A stretch of DNA of 64,000 nt, from positions 1 to 64,000 of the forward strand of contig CANLSH010000016.1 in NCBI GenBank assembly GCA_947493705.1, given 5' to 3'. Positions within the stretch are counted from its first letter, which is position 1, and each line of letters starts with the position of its first letter. Below the pieces are notes generated by a model. That model worked only from the letters and a program-made list of their open reading frames with translations. It had not been told where the DNA came from and made no database searches. Shown piece after piece: positions 16,554 to 24,869 of the stretch. Both the position numbers and the translations under genes were made by a program. The DNA comes from an uncultured Arachnia sp. GTDB lineage: Bacteria > Actinomycetota > Actinomycetes > Propionibacteriales > Propionibacteriaceae.

Positions 16554-17540
16554 GTGGACGCCTCCGGCCCGGGGAACGCCGTCGCCGATGAACTGGTCGC
16601 GACGTGGTTGCATCCCGCCTCCGGCGTCACCCCCAGCTCAGGGGCAGGAGCAGGCCTGTTCGGCTGGACGCTGGCGAAAGCCTTCCTCAGCTCACCGGCC
16701 GCACTCCGCGACACCATCACCGAGCGCCTCCGCCGCATCCACGACGGCCACAGAGGCGACGTGGAGAATGAGGCTCTCCACCGCCTCAAGGTCCTCAACG
16801 AAGCCTGCGACGAGACCTCCGCCAAGTACACCGCACTGCTGCAGTACCTGAAGGAGATCGGCGTCGGCAGGAATTCAGCCACCCGCGTCGTGATCTTCAG
16901 CGAGCGCGTGGCCACGCTGCGCTGGCTCGGACGCTCCCAGCGGTTGCGTTTGAACCACCACACGACGGCCCAGAACCTTGCATGGGCTGAGCGGGTTCTC
17001 TCCGGTGCGGAGTCCTTCGATTCCGAAGGCGACGCCGATCCCTCAGACTCCTACCCGTCGGCCCGCAGTGGGCCGCAGCCGGTGGTGAAGTCCTTCGAGA
17101 CGCTCTCCGAGGAACTGGCTCACGCGGCGGAACTCCTGGCGGGCTGGCTCGCCGAGGGCTTGGCGCCGGAGACCTGCGCGATCCTCGTGCGGGACCGGGC
17201 CAACCGGGAGCGCGTGGTCAACGGCCTCAATGAACGTGGTGTCAACGTTCGTTCCCTGGACAGTGGGGCTGTGCCCACAGGGCGTCCGGTCGCGCTCACC
17301 ATGCACCGTGCCGAGGGCACCGAATTCGTCGAGGTGCTGCTGTTCGGACTGTCGGTCAAGTCCGTGCCCATGGGGCTGTCCACCTACGACTACGACGAGA
17401 CTGAACGCGCAGACGCGCTGCTGCGGGAAGGCTCGCTGGTCTACGTCGCAGCGTCCAGGGCTCGGGACGAGCTGGTCGTGACGTGGAGTGGAGACCCGAG
17501 CCCGCTGCTGCCAGCCCAGGTCGATCCAGGCAGGCGTTGA
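16554..17540 (+). CDS. Chimeric helicase remnant (SNF2-like piece joined to UvrD-like C-terminus)
   Basis: 328 aa from GTG 16554. Residues 1-125 resemble the inner part of an SNF2-type helicase as found in defence islands: LFGWTLAKAFLSSPAALRDTI, ENEALHRLKVLNEACDETSAKY and ATRVVIFSERVATLRWL, which begins the helicase-C domain. From GRSQRLRLNHHTTAQNLAWA (about residue 126) to the end it follows UvrD/PcrA-like helicases instead, including PVALTMHRAEGTEF and LREGSLVYVAASRARDELVV, motif VI. Neither half has a Walker A or B motif. The frame is open, but the protein cannot be a working helicase. The junction falls where WLG could belong to both parents, suggesting a deletion between two neighbouring helicase genes. 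It may be decaying. Confidence 0.65.
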   Translation: MDASGPGNAVADELVATWLHPASGVTPSSGAGAGLFGWTLAKAFLSSPAALRDTITERLRRIHDGHRGDVENEALHRLKVLNEACDETSAKYTALLQYLKEIGVGRNSATRVVIFSERVATLRWLGRSQRLRLNHHTTAQNLAWAERVLSGAESFDSEGDADPSDSYPSARSGPQPVVKSFETLSEELAHAAELLAGWLAEGLAPETCAILVRDRANRERVVNGLNERGVNVRSLDSGAVPTGRPVALTMHRAEGTEFVEVLLFGLSVKSVPMGLSTYDYDETERADALLREGSLVYVAASRARDELVVTWSGDPSPLLPAQVDPGRR

Positions 17541-17592
17541 GGGGCAAGGGACGCATCCTTCGCGGCTCGTCGTCCACCACCTGTCGGTGCTC

Positions 17593-17618
17593 CTACGTAG
17601 ACTGACAACTACGTCGAC
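17593..17618 (+). promoter_or_regulatory. Direct repeat CTACGTNGAC upstream of the ImmA/IrrE operon
   Basis: CTACGTAGAC (17593-17602) and CTACGTCGAC (17609-17618), start-to-start spacing 16 bp. TAGACT at 17598-17603 could serve as a -10 element. The pair ends 36 bp before the chosen GTG start. It is a candidate operator for the two-gene module. Confidence 0.4.
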
Positions 17619-17654
17619 AGCATGTCGGCTCGAGCGTGGATGGAGGTGATCGGC

Positions 17655-18812
17655 GTGGTTGTCCGCCTTGACGTCGCCCCCGATCTGCTCCATTGGGCTG
17701 TCGAGCGAGCTGGCTGGGACGTGGAGACCACTCAGCGACGTGCGCCGAAGCTTGAGGGCTGGGTAGCGGGCCTGCAGCAGCCCACCCTGAAGCAGTTGCA
17801 GAAGTTTGCAAGTGACACCCACACCCCGTTCGGACTGTTATTCCTGCCCGAGCCGCCCGTCGAGAGCCTGCCGATTCCCGACATGCGAACAGTAGGAAAC
17901 GCCTCGCTGGCCCAGCCATCTTCCGACCTACTCGACACGATTTACATGTGCCAGGCCAGGCAGGACTGGTATCGGACGTACGCACGAGAGAATGGTGTAC
18001 TTGAACCGGAGTTCGTGGGTTCTGCGACCACCGGTACGGCGCCAGAACTGGTCGCCGATCAGATTCGCCATCTGCTCGGCTTTGATCTCACTGAACGCAG
18101 CATGTTCTCCAGCTGGGAAGTCGCACTGAGACGTTTGATCGACCGCATCGAGGCCATCGGCGTCCTGGTGATGATCAATGGGGTAGTCGGCTCCAACACT
18201 CACCGGAAGCTCAATGCCGATGAGTTCCGTGGCTTTGCCCTGTCCGACCCGCTTGCACCGCTGATCTTCGTCAATGGCGCTGATACGAAGGCGGCGCAGA
18301 TCTTCACCATGATCCACGAGCTCGCCCATATCTGGCTGGGAGGAAGCGCGGTATCTGATGCGGCGCTGATTGCCCGAAGCGGTGTGGCCGATGAGTTGTG
18401 GTGCAACCGGGTGGCTGCGGAAGTGCTCGTACCACTGGCCACGCTGCGCAGCGACTATGGGGGAGACCCAAGCACTCAGGAACTTGAACGTCTGGCTCGG
18501 CAGTACCGCGTCAGCACTCTGGTGGTGCTCAAACGGATCTTTGATGCTGGCTTCTTGGGGTGGGACGACTATCGAGCCCGATACGAGGATGAACGTGAAC
18601 GCGTGATCACAATCCTCGCCGCAAAACGCCGTGATGCCGGCGGCGGCAACTACTACTACACGCAGCCGATTAGGCTGAGTCGGCAATTCGCCCACGCGGT
18701 GGTCGCCAGCACGTTCGACGGGTCCACAACGTACCGGGATGCCTACCGCCTGCTTGGCACCAAGAAGCACGAGACCTTCGAGAATCTCGCCGCCGAATTG
18801 GGAGTCGTGTGA
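17655..18812 (+). CDS. ImmA/IrrE family metallo-endopeptidase (COG2856)
   Basis: 385 aa from GTG 17655, chosen because GGAGGTGAT lies 8 bp upstream; ATG 17640 and 17622 are in frame. The N-terminal 100 residues (RLDVAPDLLHWAVERAGWD, LKQLQKFASDTHTPFGLLFL) form the helix-turn-helix-like region usual in these proteins. The peptidase domain follows with HExxH in MIHELAHIWLG (about residue 220), then a downstream NRVAAEVLVP segment supplying the third ligand region. Such proteins cleave repressors (ImmA) or act as the regulator/antitoxin of a toxin encoded next to them. Here the stop overlaps the start of a DUF4411 PIN-domain gene, a pairing known from type II toxin-antitoxin surveys. Confidence 0.87.
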   Translation: MVVRLDVAPDLLHWAVERAGWDVETTQRRAPKLEGWVAGLQQPTLKQLQKFASDTHTPFGLLFLPEPPVESLPIPDMRTVGNASLAQPSSDLLDTIYMCQARQDWYRTYARENGVLEPEFVGSATTGTAPELVADQIRHLLGFDLTERSMFSSWEVALRRLIDRIEAIGVLVMINGVVGSNTHRKLNADEFRGFALSDPLAPLIFVNGADTKAAQIFTMIHELAHIWLGGSAVSDAALIARSGVADELWCNRVAAEVLVPLATLRSDYGGDPSTQELERLARQYRVSTLVVLKRIFDAGFLGWDDYRARYEDERERVITILAAKRRDAGGGNYYYTQPIRLSRQFAHAVVASTFDGSTTYRDAYRLLGTKKHETFENLAAELGVV

Positions 18813-19309
18813 TGTACCTGGTTGACGCGAACGTACTCATTGAGGCGAAGAACCGCTACTACGCCTTCGACATCGCGCCCGGATTCTGGAAGTGGCTTGA
18901 CCGGGCGCACCAGCAAGCGGTGGCGTGCAGCATTGAAGCCGTGCGCGATGAACTGCTTGAAGGAGACGACGAACTCGCACAGTGGGCCCGAACGAACGTA
19001 AGTTTCTTTCGGCCGATCGACCAAGGGACCACAACTCATTTCTCCACACTCACTGCTTGGGCGGCTTCCCGAAACTTCACCCAGTCAGCCCTCGTCGATT
19101 TCACCGGCAACAATGCCGACTATCTCTTGGTGGCTTATGCCCGTGAGCATCAGCACGTTGTCGTCACCCACGAGCGTCCCCAACCCAATGCCCGGGCGAG
19201 AGTCCTCATACCGGATGCGTGTATCGCCATGGACGTCACGACGGTGGACACGTTCCACATGCTCCGACAGTCAGGGGCGCGGCTCGATCTCCGCGCAGCG
19301 ACTCCGTAG
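18812..19309 (+). CDS. DUF4411 PIN-domain toxin-like protein
   Basis: 165 aa from ATG 18812; the start shares one base with the previous stop (TGATG), so translation is coupled. PIN-type acidic residues are visible: YLVDANVLIEAK at the N-terminus (Asp5), Glu in AVRDELLEGDDEL, and NADYLLVAYA and VVTHERP in the last third. PIN domains are RNases; DUF4411 proteins are proposed toxins partnered by ImmA/IrrE or Xre proteins. The ending on TVDTFHMLRQSGARL is typical of the family. Toxicity and target are inferred. It lies in the accessory stretch between the helicase chimera and the broken HNH gene. Confidence 0.85.
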   Translation: MYLVDANVLIEAKNRYYAFDIAPGFWKWLDRAHQQAVACSIEAVRDELLEGDDELAQWARTNVSFFRPIDQGTTTHFSTLTAWAASRNFTQSALVDFTGNNADYLLVAYAREHQHVVVTHERPQPNARARVLIPDACIAMDVTTVDTFHMLRQSGARLDLRAATP

Positions 19310-19367
19310 ATCTGTCCCGCGATTGGTCGGAAATTTTTTTGTCAGTGATGAGCGAGACAATTTGGGT

Positions 19368-20669
19368 ATGAGCAAAGAGAAGGCGGGGAGGGCACTGGAC
19401 AGGATCTTGGCTGCTACGGATGAGATCCGTAGCGCTGAGATTCGGCAGGCGGTTGCTCTGGCTGATCTCGCGGAGTCCTATTCGGTGGAGCTGGACTCAC
19501 TCATCCCTGAGTTGGCGGAGAAGACCATTCTTCCCGGTGATGAAGGAACCCCGGGCGTCTCGGAGTTCCTGTGCTTGGAGTTGGGGCCGGCGTTGGGTGT
19601 GACACGGCGCAGGGCCTTCACCATGGTGGCTGATGTGCTGAATCTGAAGCACCGGCACCCGCGGACCTGGGATTCGTTTCTGAGGGGCATGGTTCCGCGT
19701 TGGCAAGCCAACGTGCTGGTGGATATGGCCACTGCTTTGGGTGCACCGGCTGCGTCCTGGGTCGATGAGCGGATCGCGCGCTACGTCGGACGGCTGGCAT
19801 TCTAACGCCTGAAGCGGTTGACGAGGGGCTGGGTGGCGCAGGCTGACCCCCAATTGGCGGCCGAGCAGGAAGCCGCGGCTCGGGAAGCACGAAGGGTGGT
19901 GTTCGGTAACGACGTGAACGGCACCACGGACATCTGGGCCAGCTTGGCATCCCGTGACGCGAAAGCACTGAATCGGACACTGTCGGAGTTGGCCGTCGCG
20001 ATGGGCGAATCCGGTGATGATCGGAGTCATGATCAACGCCGCGCCACCGCACTCGGGATGCTTTCCGATCCCGCCGCAGCCCTGTCCTGGCTGAGCGGAA
20101 CCGCCACCGCAACGGAGGCCACCGCGGATACGGAGACCGCCCGAGCGCGCCGCGTCCCCCGGGGACGGACCGTCGTCTAGGTGCACTTGGCTGAGGAGAC
20201 ACTCGTTGACCCGGAATCAGGGGTTGCCCGTATCGAGGGTTTCGGCCCGCTGACGACGGCGTCGCTGCCGGAGTTCCTGGCCGGCACGCACGTCACCGTC
20301 CGTCCCGTCGTCGACGACTCCCGCATAGCTCCGGTGGACGCCTACGAGATTCCGGAGCAGCTACGGGACGCTATCCGGCGGGGTTCTCCGTTCGAGGCTT
20401 TCCCGTTCACCTCTACCACTTCCGACCATCTGGACCTTGATCACATCGTGGCCTACAAGCTCGGTCATTTCTGGGAGCCCCGACAGACGAGTGTGGCCGG
20501 TTTGGCGTCGCTGGCCCGGCTGGTCCATCGGGCAAAGACGCTGGGCGCTTGGAAAGTGAGACGTGAGGGGTTGGCCGAACTGTGCTGGACATCGCCGCTG
20601 GGAAGGAGTTACATCATCGGTCCCCGCGGCGCGAGACCAGCCGCCACCATGATGTATCGACGAGAGTAG
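19368..20669 (+). pseudogene. DUF222/HNH endonuclease-like gene with two in-frame stops
   Basis: Three open pieces (19368-19802, 19806-20177, 20181-20669) are all in the same frame and together read as one DUF222-HNH protein of about 430 codons. They are split by TAA at 19803-19805 and TAG at 20178-20180. The first piece holds the DUF222 N-terminus, the second continues it (ADPQLAAEQEAAAREARR), and the third carries VHLAEETL, IEGFGPLT and the HNH-like region DLDHIVAY to VHRAKTLGAWKV. The HNH site also looks degenerate. No indel is needed, so two point changes (CAA to TAA; CAG or TAC/TAT to TAG) are enough. Such genes are multicopy and often decayed in Actinomycetota. Confidence 0.8.
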
Positions 20670-20682
20670 ACCGCCGGAGACG

Positions 20683-22146
20683 TCAGGCCGCCTGCGCCCG
20701 CCGCAGTCGCAGGTCGTGGTACGCGATGAAGAGCGTCAGCACGACCACCACCATGATGGCCGCAAAACCGGTGATGAAAGCCCAGGACCAGCCGCTACTG
20801 CCGAGCACCCAGAACGAGAGCGCCGTGATGACCGCTATGCCGACTGAGGTACCGATCCGCTGTCCGGTCTGCATGATGCCGCCGGAACTCCCGGCGTAGG
20901 TCAGCGGAACATCTGCCAGTGTGAGGGTTTGATTGGGGCTGATGACCATGCCCTGCGCGATCCCGATGAAGCTGAGGCTGAGCAGCAGCCACCACTCACT
21001 TGCGATGCCGAGCGACTGCAACCACACCACCAAGATGCTGGCTGCCAGCCCGAACAATGCGAAGTACAGGCCAGTGATCACGAGTCGGCGGCCGAATCGC
21101 GCAACCTGACGCCCTCCCCACAGGGCCGCCACGCCGGAGAGAATCGCGCTCGGCAATCCGATCAGACCTGCGTCGAGAGCGCTGTGCCCCAACCCGTTCT
21201 GCATGTAGAGCGCGAGCAGCACCCACACGCTGGTGATGCCGACGAAGTACAGCGACACGAGCGAGGCACCGTTGGTAAAGCTCGGGACACGAAAGATCCC
21301 GAGATCGACCATGGGATTGTGACCAAGACGCTTCTGACGTCGCTCCCACCACAACCAGGCCGCCAGGAAGATCAACCCGACTGGTAGTGACGCCCAGACC
21401 CAGGCACCTGTTCCCGCTTCAACGAACGGCAGCAGGATCGCCAACACAGCGAGCCCGAGTAGCACGGCACCGACAGGGTCCAGATCTCGGAGCACCGACG
21501 GTGCCTTCGCAGGGTCGTCGGGTTGCTCGTTGACCAGCGGCTTCGGGAACCACCGCATCGCCAGAGCGATGGCTGCGATGCCCACCGGAATATTGACGAA
21601 GAACACCCAGCGCCAGCCGTTCTCCACACCAAGCCAGTTGATGAGCAGCCCGCCGAGCACGGGTCCGACCGAGACCGATGCCCCCACCGCAGCACCGAAG
21701 AACCCAAAGGCACGACCGCGTTCAGGTCCGCGGAAGTGCTGCTGGATCATGCCCACGGCCTGCGGATTGATCAACCCGGATCCGATCCCCTGGAATGCGC
21801 GCGCGATGTTGAGCATGGTGGCGTCCTGCGCGAATCCGCATGCGACCGACGCGGCGGTGAAGATCGCGACCCCGGTGATGAACAGCGCTCCGCGGCCGTA
21901 GATGTCGCCGGCCCGACCTGCAGCGACCAGTCCCACTCCAAACGCCAATGCATAACCGGACAGGACCCATTGCAACTGCGATTGACTTGCGTCAAGTCCC
22001 TGTTGAATCGAGGGGAGGGCGACATTGACAATGCTCACATCGATCAGCGACATGAACAGAGCCACCATGAGCACCGCGAGAATGCGCCACCGTCGGGGGT
22101 CAGGGATGAAGTCCTCCGTGGATGAACTCTGGGGTGGCGACACCAT
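20683..22146 (-). CDS. MFS drug/solute exporter, DHA2 (EmrB/QacA-like), 14 helices
   Basis: 487 aa from ATG 22146. Proton-driven efflux transporter of the cytoplasmic membrane. Fourteen hydrophobic segments can be traced from VLMVALFMSLIDVSIVNVALPSI (motif D1-like, helix 1) to IMVVVVLTLFIAY. QWVLSGYALAFGVGLVAAGR and AGDIYGRG give motif A, and the helix 5 motif C region is GASVSVGPVLGGLL. The 529-aa open frame extends further upstream, but the first 42 codons overlap the divergent sulfatase gene. The substrate cannot be told. It is divergent from the sulfatase with only 42 bp between the starts, so a shared control region is likely. No TetR- or MarR-type regulator is adjacent. Confidence 0.9.
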   Translation of the reverse strand: MVSPPQSSSTEDFIPDPRRWRILAVLMVALFMSLIDVSIVNVALPSIQQGLDASQSQLQWVLSGYALAFGVGLVAAGRAGDIYGRGALFITGVAIFTAASVACGFAQDATMLNIARAFQGIGSGLINPQAVGMIQQHFRGPERGRAFGFFGAAVGASVSVGPVLGGLLINWLGVENGWRWVFFVNIPVGIAAIALAMRWFPKPLVNEQPDDPAKAPSVLRDLDPVGAVLLGLAVLAILLPFVEAGTGAWVWASLPVGLIFLAAWLWWERRQKRLGHNPMVDLGIFRVPSFTNGASLVSLYFVGITSVWVLLALYMQNGLGHSALDAGLIGLPSAILSGVAALWGGRQVARFGRRLVITGLYFALFGLAASILVVWLQSLGIASEWWLLLSLSFIGIAQGMVISPNQTLTLADVPLTYAGSSGGIMQTGQRIGTSVGIAVITALSFWVLGSSGWSWAFITGFAAIMVVVVLTLFIAYHDLRLRRAQAA

Positions 22147-22188
22147 GCAGACTCTAGTGGGGAGTTGCCCTGGCCTACTGTGAGGATC

Positions 22189-23601
22189 ATGGACGTGAAC
22201 AAGTCGTTGACAACTGGAGTCAACTTTGTGGTGATTCTCACCGACGACCAGGGCCGGTGGGCGATGCCCCACCGGATGCCCGAGTTGGTCATGCCAAACA
22301 TGGAGACGTTTCTCGCGGAGTCGTTGGAACTGGATCAGATGTACTGCGCCTCCCCGGTGTGTTCCCCGTCCCGGGCGTCAATGATGACCGGGCGAATGCC
22401 ATCCGCCCACGGAGTGCATGACTGGCTTATCGGCGAGCATCACCCGGACGCGCATCCCGATCGGTACCTCGACGGCCAGCCCGCCACTCCCGAGGTGCTC
22501 GACGACGCGGGATACCAGTGCGCCATGAGTGGAAAGTGGCACGTGGGCCACTCGCAGCAGCCAGCTCCCGGCTTTGAGTTCTGGTTCGCGCATCGTTACG
22601 GAGGCGGCCCGTATTACGGCGCACCGATCTGGCAGGACGGCGAGCCAGCGGAGGAGCCCGCATACTTCACTGACGCTGTGACAGAGAATGCGATGAATTT
22701 TCTGAAGTCGCGTGATGTGGATCGCCCGTTCTATCTGCAGGTCAACTTCACTGCACCGCATGACCCGTGGATCGACAACCATCCCCAGGAGCTGGTGGAG
22801 CTGTACGCGCACACCGACTTCCCGTCGGTCCCGCGCGCTCAGCCGCACCCCTGGGTGGGGCCACGCAAGGACGCCTTCGCCGACGCCTTCGCAGATCCGC
22901 ACCCGCATCTTGCCGGCTATTGCGCTTCGCTGACTGCTGTGGACCAAGCGCTCGGGCGCATCCGCGCGCTGCTGGAGGAGCAGGGGATCAGCGACAACAC
23001 CGTCGTGGTTTTCCTGTCGGACAACGGCTTCAGTTGCGGCCACCACGGCATCTGGGGCAAGGGCAACGGCACCTACCCGTTGAATTTCTGGGACAATTCC
23101 GTGCGCGTCCCATGCGTGGTGCACCTGCCCGGCGGCGCCGTCGGCACCAGCGGTGCGCTGCTGTCGAGTGTCTCCCTGCACCGCACACTGTGTGACCTGG
23201 CGGGTGTCAGCGTTCCCGATGACCAGTGGGGTGCAGGCGCCTCCTTCGCGCGCGTCATGCGGGGTGAGGACACCGACGGCGAGGAGTTCGTCGTCGTGAC
23301 GAGCGAATACGGTGGTGCCCGGATGATCACCGACAAGCGGCACAAGCTCGTCGAACGCTTCGACGGTCCTGGTGAGCTCTACGACCTTGAACAGGATCCG
23401 GTTGAGCACGACAACCGCTACAACGACCCAACCGTGACTGAGATCCGCAGCGCCCTCTCGGTAGAGCTTCAACGGCGTTTCGCGCAGCAGACACGCCCGG
23501 GAGTCTCAGGCTGGGAGCGTCCCGTCACCGGCCTTGGGCAGATCCACCCCACCTCCCGGGGGCTGCCGGGCACGGATTCCTATGCCCAGACCCATGAGTG
23601 A
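22189..23601 (+). CDS. Type I sulfatase, cytoplasmic
   Basis: 470 aa from ATG 22189, with GAGG just upstream. The alkaline-phosphatase-fold sulfatase signature CSPSRASMMTGR starts at Cys58, the residue converted to formylglycine. The metal-binding ILTDDQG and later VVFLSDNGFSCGHHG (Asp-Asn) and GKWHVGH motifs are present. No signal peptide is seen, so the enzyme would act inside the cell on imported sulfate esters or on an arylsulfate/choline-sulfate type compound. The aberrant C-terminal half (HHGIWGKGNGTYPLNFWDNSVRVP) is normal for the family. The divergent MFS transporter could handle its substrate or product. The anaerobic or aerobic formylglycine-generating enzyme is not in the window. 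Confidence 0.88.
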   Translation: MDVNKSLTTGVNFVVILTDDQGRWAMPHRMPELVMPNMETFLAESLELDQMYCASPVCSPSRASMMTGRMPSAHGVHDWLIGEHHPDAHPDRYLDGQPATPEVLDDAGYQCAMSGKWHVGHSQQPAPGFEFWFAHRYGGGPYYGAPIWQDGEPAEEPAYFTDAVTENAMNFLKSRDVDRPFYLQVNFTAPHDPWIDNHPQELVELYAHTDFPSVPRAQPHPWVGPRKDAFADAFADPHPHLAGYCASLTAVDQALGRIRALLEEQGISDNTVVVFLSDNGFSCGHHGIWGKGNGTYPLNFWDNSVRVPCVVHLPGGAVGTSGALLSSVSLHRTLCDLAGVSVPDDQWGAGASFARVMRGEDTDGEEFVVVTSEYGGARMITDKRHKLVERFDGPGELYDLEQDPVEHDNRYNDPTVTEIRSALSVELQRRFAQQTRPGVSGWERPVTGLGQIHPTSRGLPGTDSYAQTHE

Positions 23602-23657
23602 GGGACGCGCCGCCACCCCTGTGTGAACCTGTCAGTGCCCGCGGTTACCGTGGCATC

Positions 23658-24869
23658 ATGCGGTTCCTCCACACTTCAGACTGGCACCTTGGGCGCACCC
23701 TGCACGGGGTGGATCTGCTGGAGCACCAGTCGGCGTACCTCGACCACCTGGTGGACGTGGTGCGCTCGGAGGACGTGGACGCCGTGCTCGTGGCGGGCGA
23801 CGTCTACGACCGCGCGATCCCGCCCGTCGCGGCCGTCGAACTGCTCAATGAGACCCTGGTCCGGCTCGCCGAATCCACGCATGTGGTCATCACGCCCGGC
23901 AATCATGATTCCGCCACTCGGCTCGGTTTCGCGGCACCCTTGTTCCGTGACCGTCTCAAGGTGCGTACCCGCGTGGAGAACGTCGGCACGCCCGTTGAGA
24001 TCCCGAGTGCCGACGGCGAGAACTCGGCCCTCGTCTACGCCCTTCCCTATCTGGATCCGGACATGGTTCGCCATCGCCTTGCGGGCCCGGTTCTGGATGA
24101 CGACGGCGCACCTGTCCTTCCCGCCCGCTCCCATGAGGCGGTGGCCGCCGCGGCCATGGGGCGTGTCCGCGGTGACCTGGCGTCCCGGCGCACCCGGGGT
24201 GCACGCCTCCCGGCTGTTCTCATGGCGCACGCGTTCGTCGTCGGTGGGGAGGCGTCCGAGTCTGAGCGCGACATTCGTGTGGGCGGGGTGGACTCCGTGC
24301 CTCTCGGAGTTCTGGCCGGTCTGGACTACCTCGCCCTGGGGCATCTCCATGGCGGCCAACGCATCGGTCGCGACTTCGACATCGACGAACGCGGGCCGGT
24401 AGCTCGCTACGCAGGATCTCCGCTTGCGTTCTCCTTCTCCGAAATGCATCACTCCAAGTCCAGCGTGCTTGTCAGCATGGATGCCGAGGGTGTGCGTGAC
24501 CTGCAGCTGGTGGGGGCCCCTGTTTCCCGTCGGCTCAGCGAGGCTGCAGGGACCATGGAGGAACTCCTGTCGCGAACATTCGACTCCCAGAAGCAGGACT
24601 GGGTGCGCGTCCACGTCACCGATGACGTGCGCCCCACCCAGCTTCACCGACGCATCAAAGAGCGCTTTCCGCACGCGCTGGTCATCCAGCACCAGCCTTC
24701 GCAGTCCGCGGTCGGTCAGCACTCCCGGGCCATCAGCAGCTCGCAGAGTCCCGTCGACGTCAGCGCCGAGTTCGTCAAGGACGTCAGCGGTGCCGTTCCC
24801 ACCGATGCTGAGGCCGCCGTCCTGCTCACGGCATGCGAGGCCGCACTGGCATCGGAGCGGAGCGCCTGA
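23658..24869 (+). CDS. sbcD: Exonuclease SbcD
   Basis: 403 aa from ATG 23658. The calcineurin-like phosphoesterase motifs are all visible: DWHLG (residues 8-12), AGDVYDR, PGNHDSATRLG, then AHAFVVGG and the GHLHGGQ metal site. With SbcC it forms the Mre11-Rad50-type nuclease that opens hairpins and trims double-strand break ends. The C-terminal capping domain is divergent, as usual in Actinomycetota. The stop overlaps the sbcC start by one base (TGATG), so the two subunits are translationally coupled. The upstream in-frame start at 23598 overlaps the end of the sulfatase gene and is rejected. Confidence 0.95.
   Translation: MRFLHTSDWHLGRTLHGVDLLEHQSAYLDHLVDVVRSEDVDAVLVAGDVYDRAIPPVAAVELLNETLVRLAESTHVVITPGNHDSATRLGFAAPLFRDRLKVRTRVENVGTPVEIPSADGENSALVYALPYLDPDMVRHRLAGPVLDDDGAPVLPARSHEAVAAAAMGRVRGDLASRRTRGARLPAVLMAHAFVVGGEASESERDIRVGGVDSVPLGVLAGLDYLALGHLHGGQRIGRDFDIDERGPVARYAGSPLAFSFSEMHHSKSSVLVSMDAEGVRDLQLVGAPVSRRLSEAAGTMEELLSRTFDSQKQDWVRVHVTDDVRPTQLHRRIKERFPHALVIQHQPSQSAVGQHSRAISSSQSPVDVSAEFVKDVSGAVPTDAEAAVLLTACEAALASERSA

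Noticed and set aside
19310..19367. T-rich run before the DUF222 gene as a terminator
   Set aside because: AAATTTTTTT has no stable stem in front of it.
16253..20669. Prophage or integrative element
   Set aside because: No integrase, tRNA-type attachment site or structural phage gene is present; the stretch looks like several independent accessory genes.
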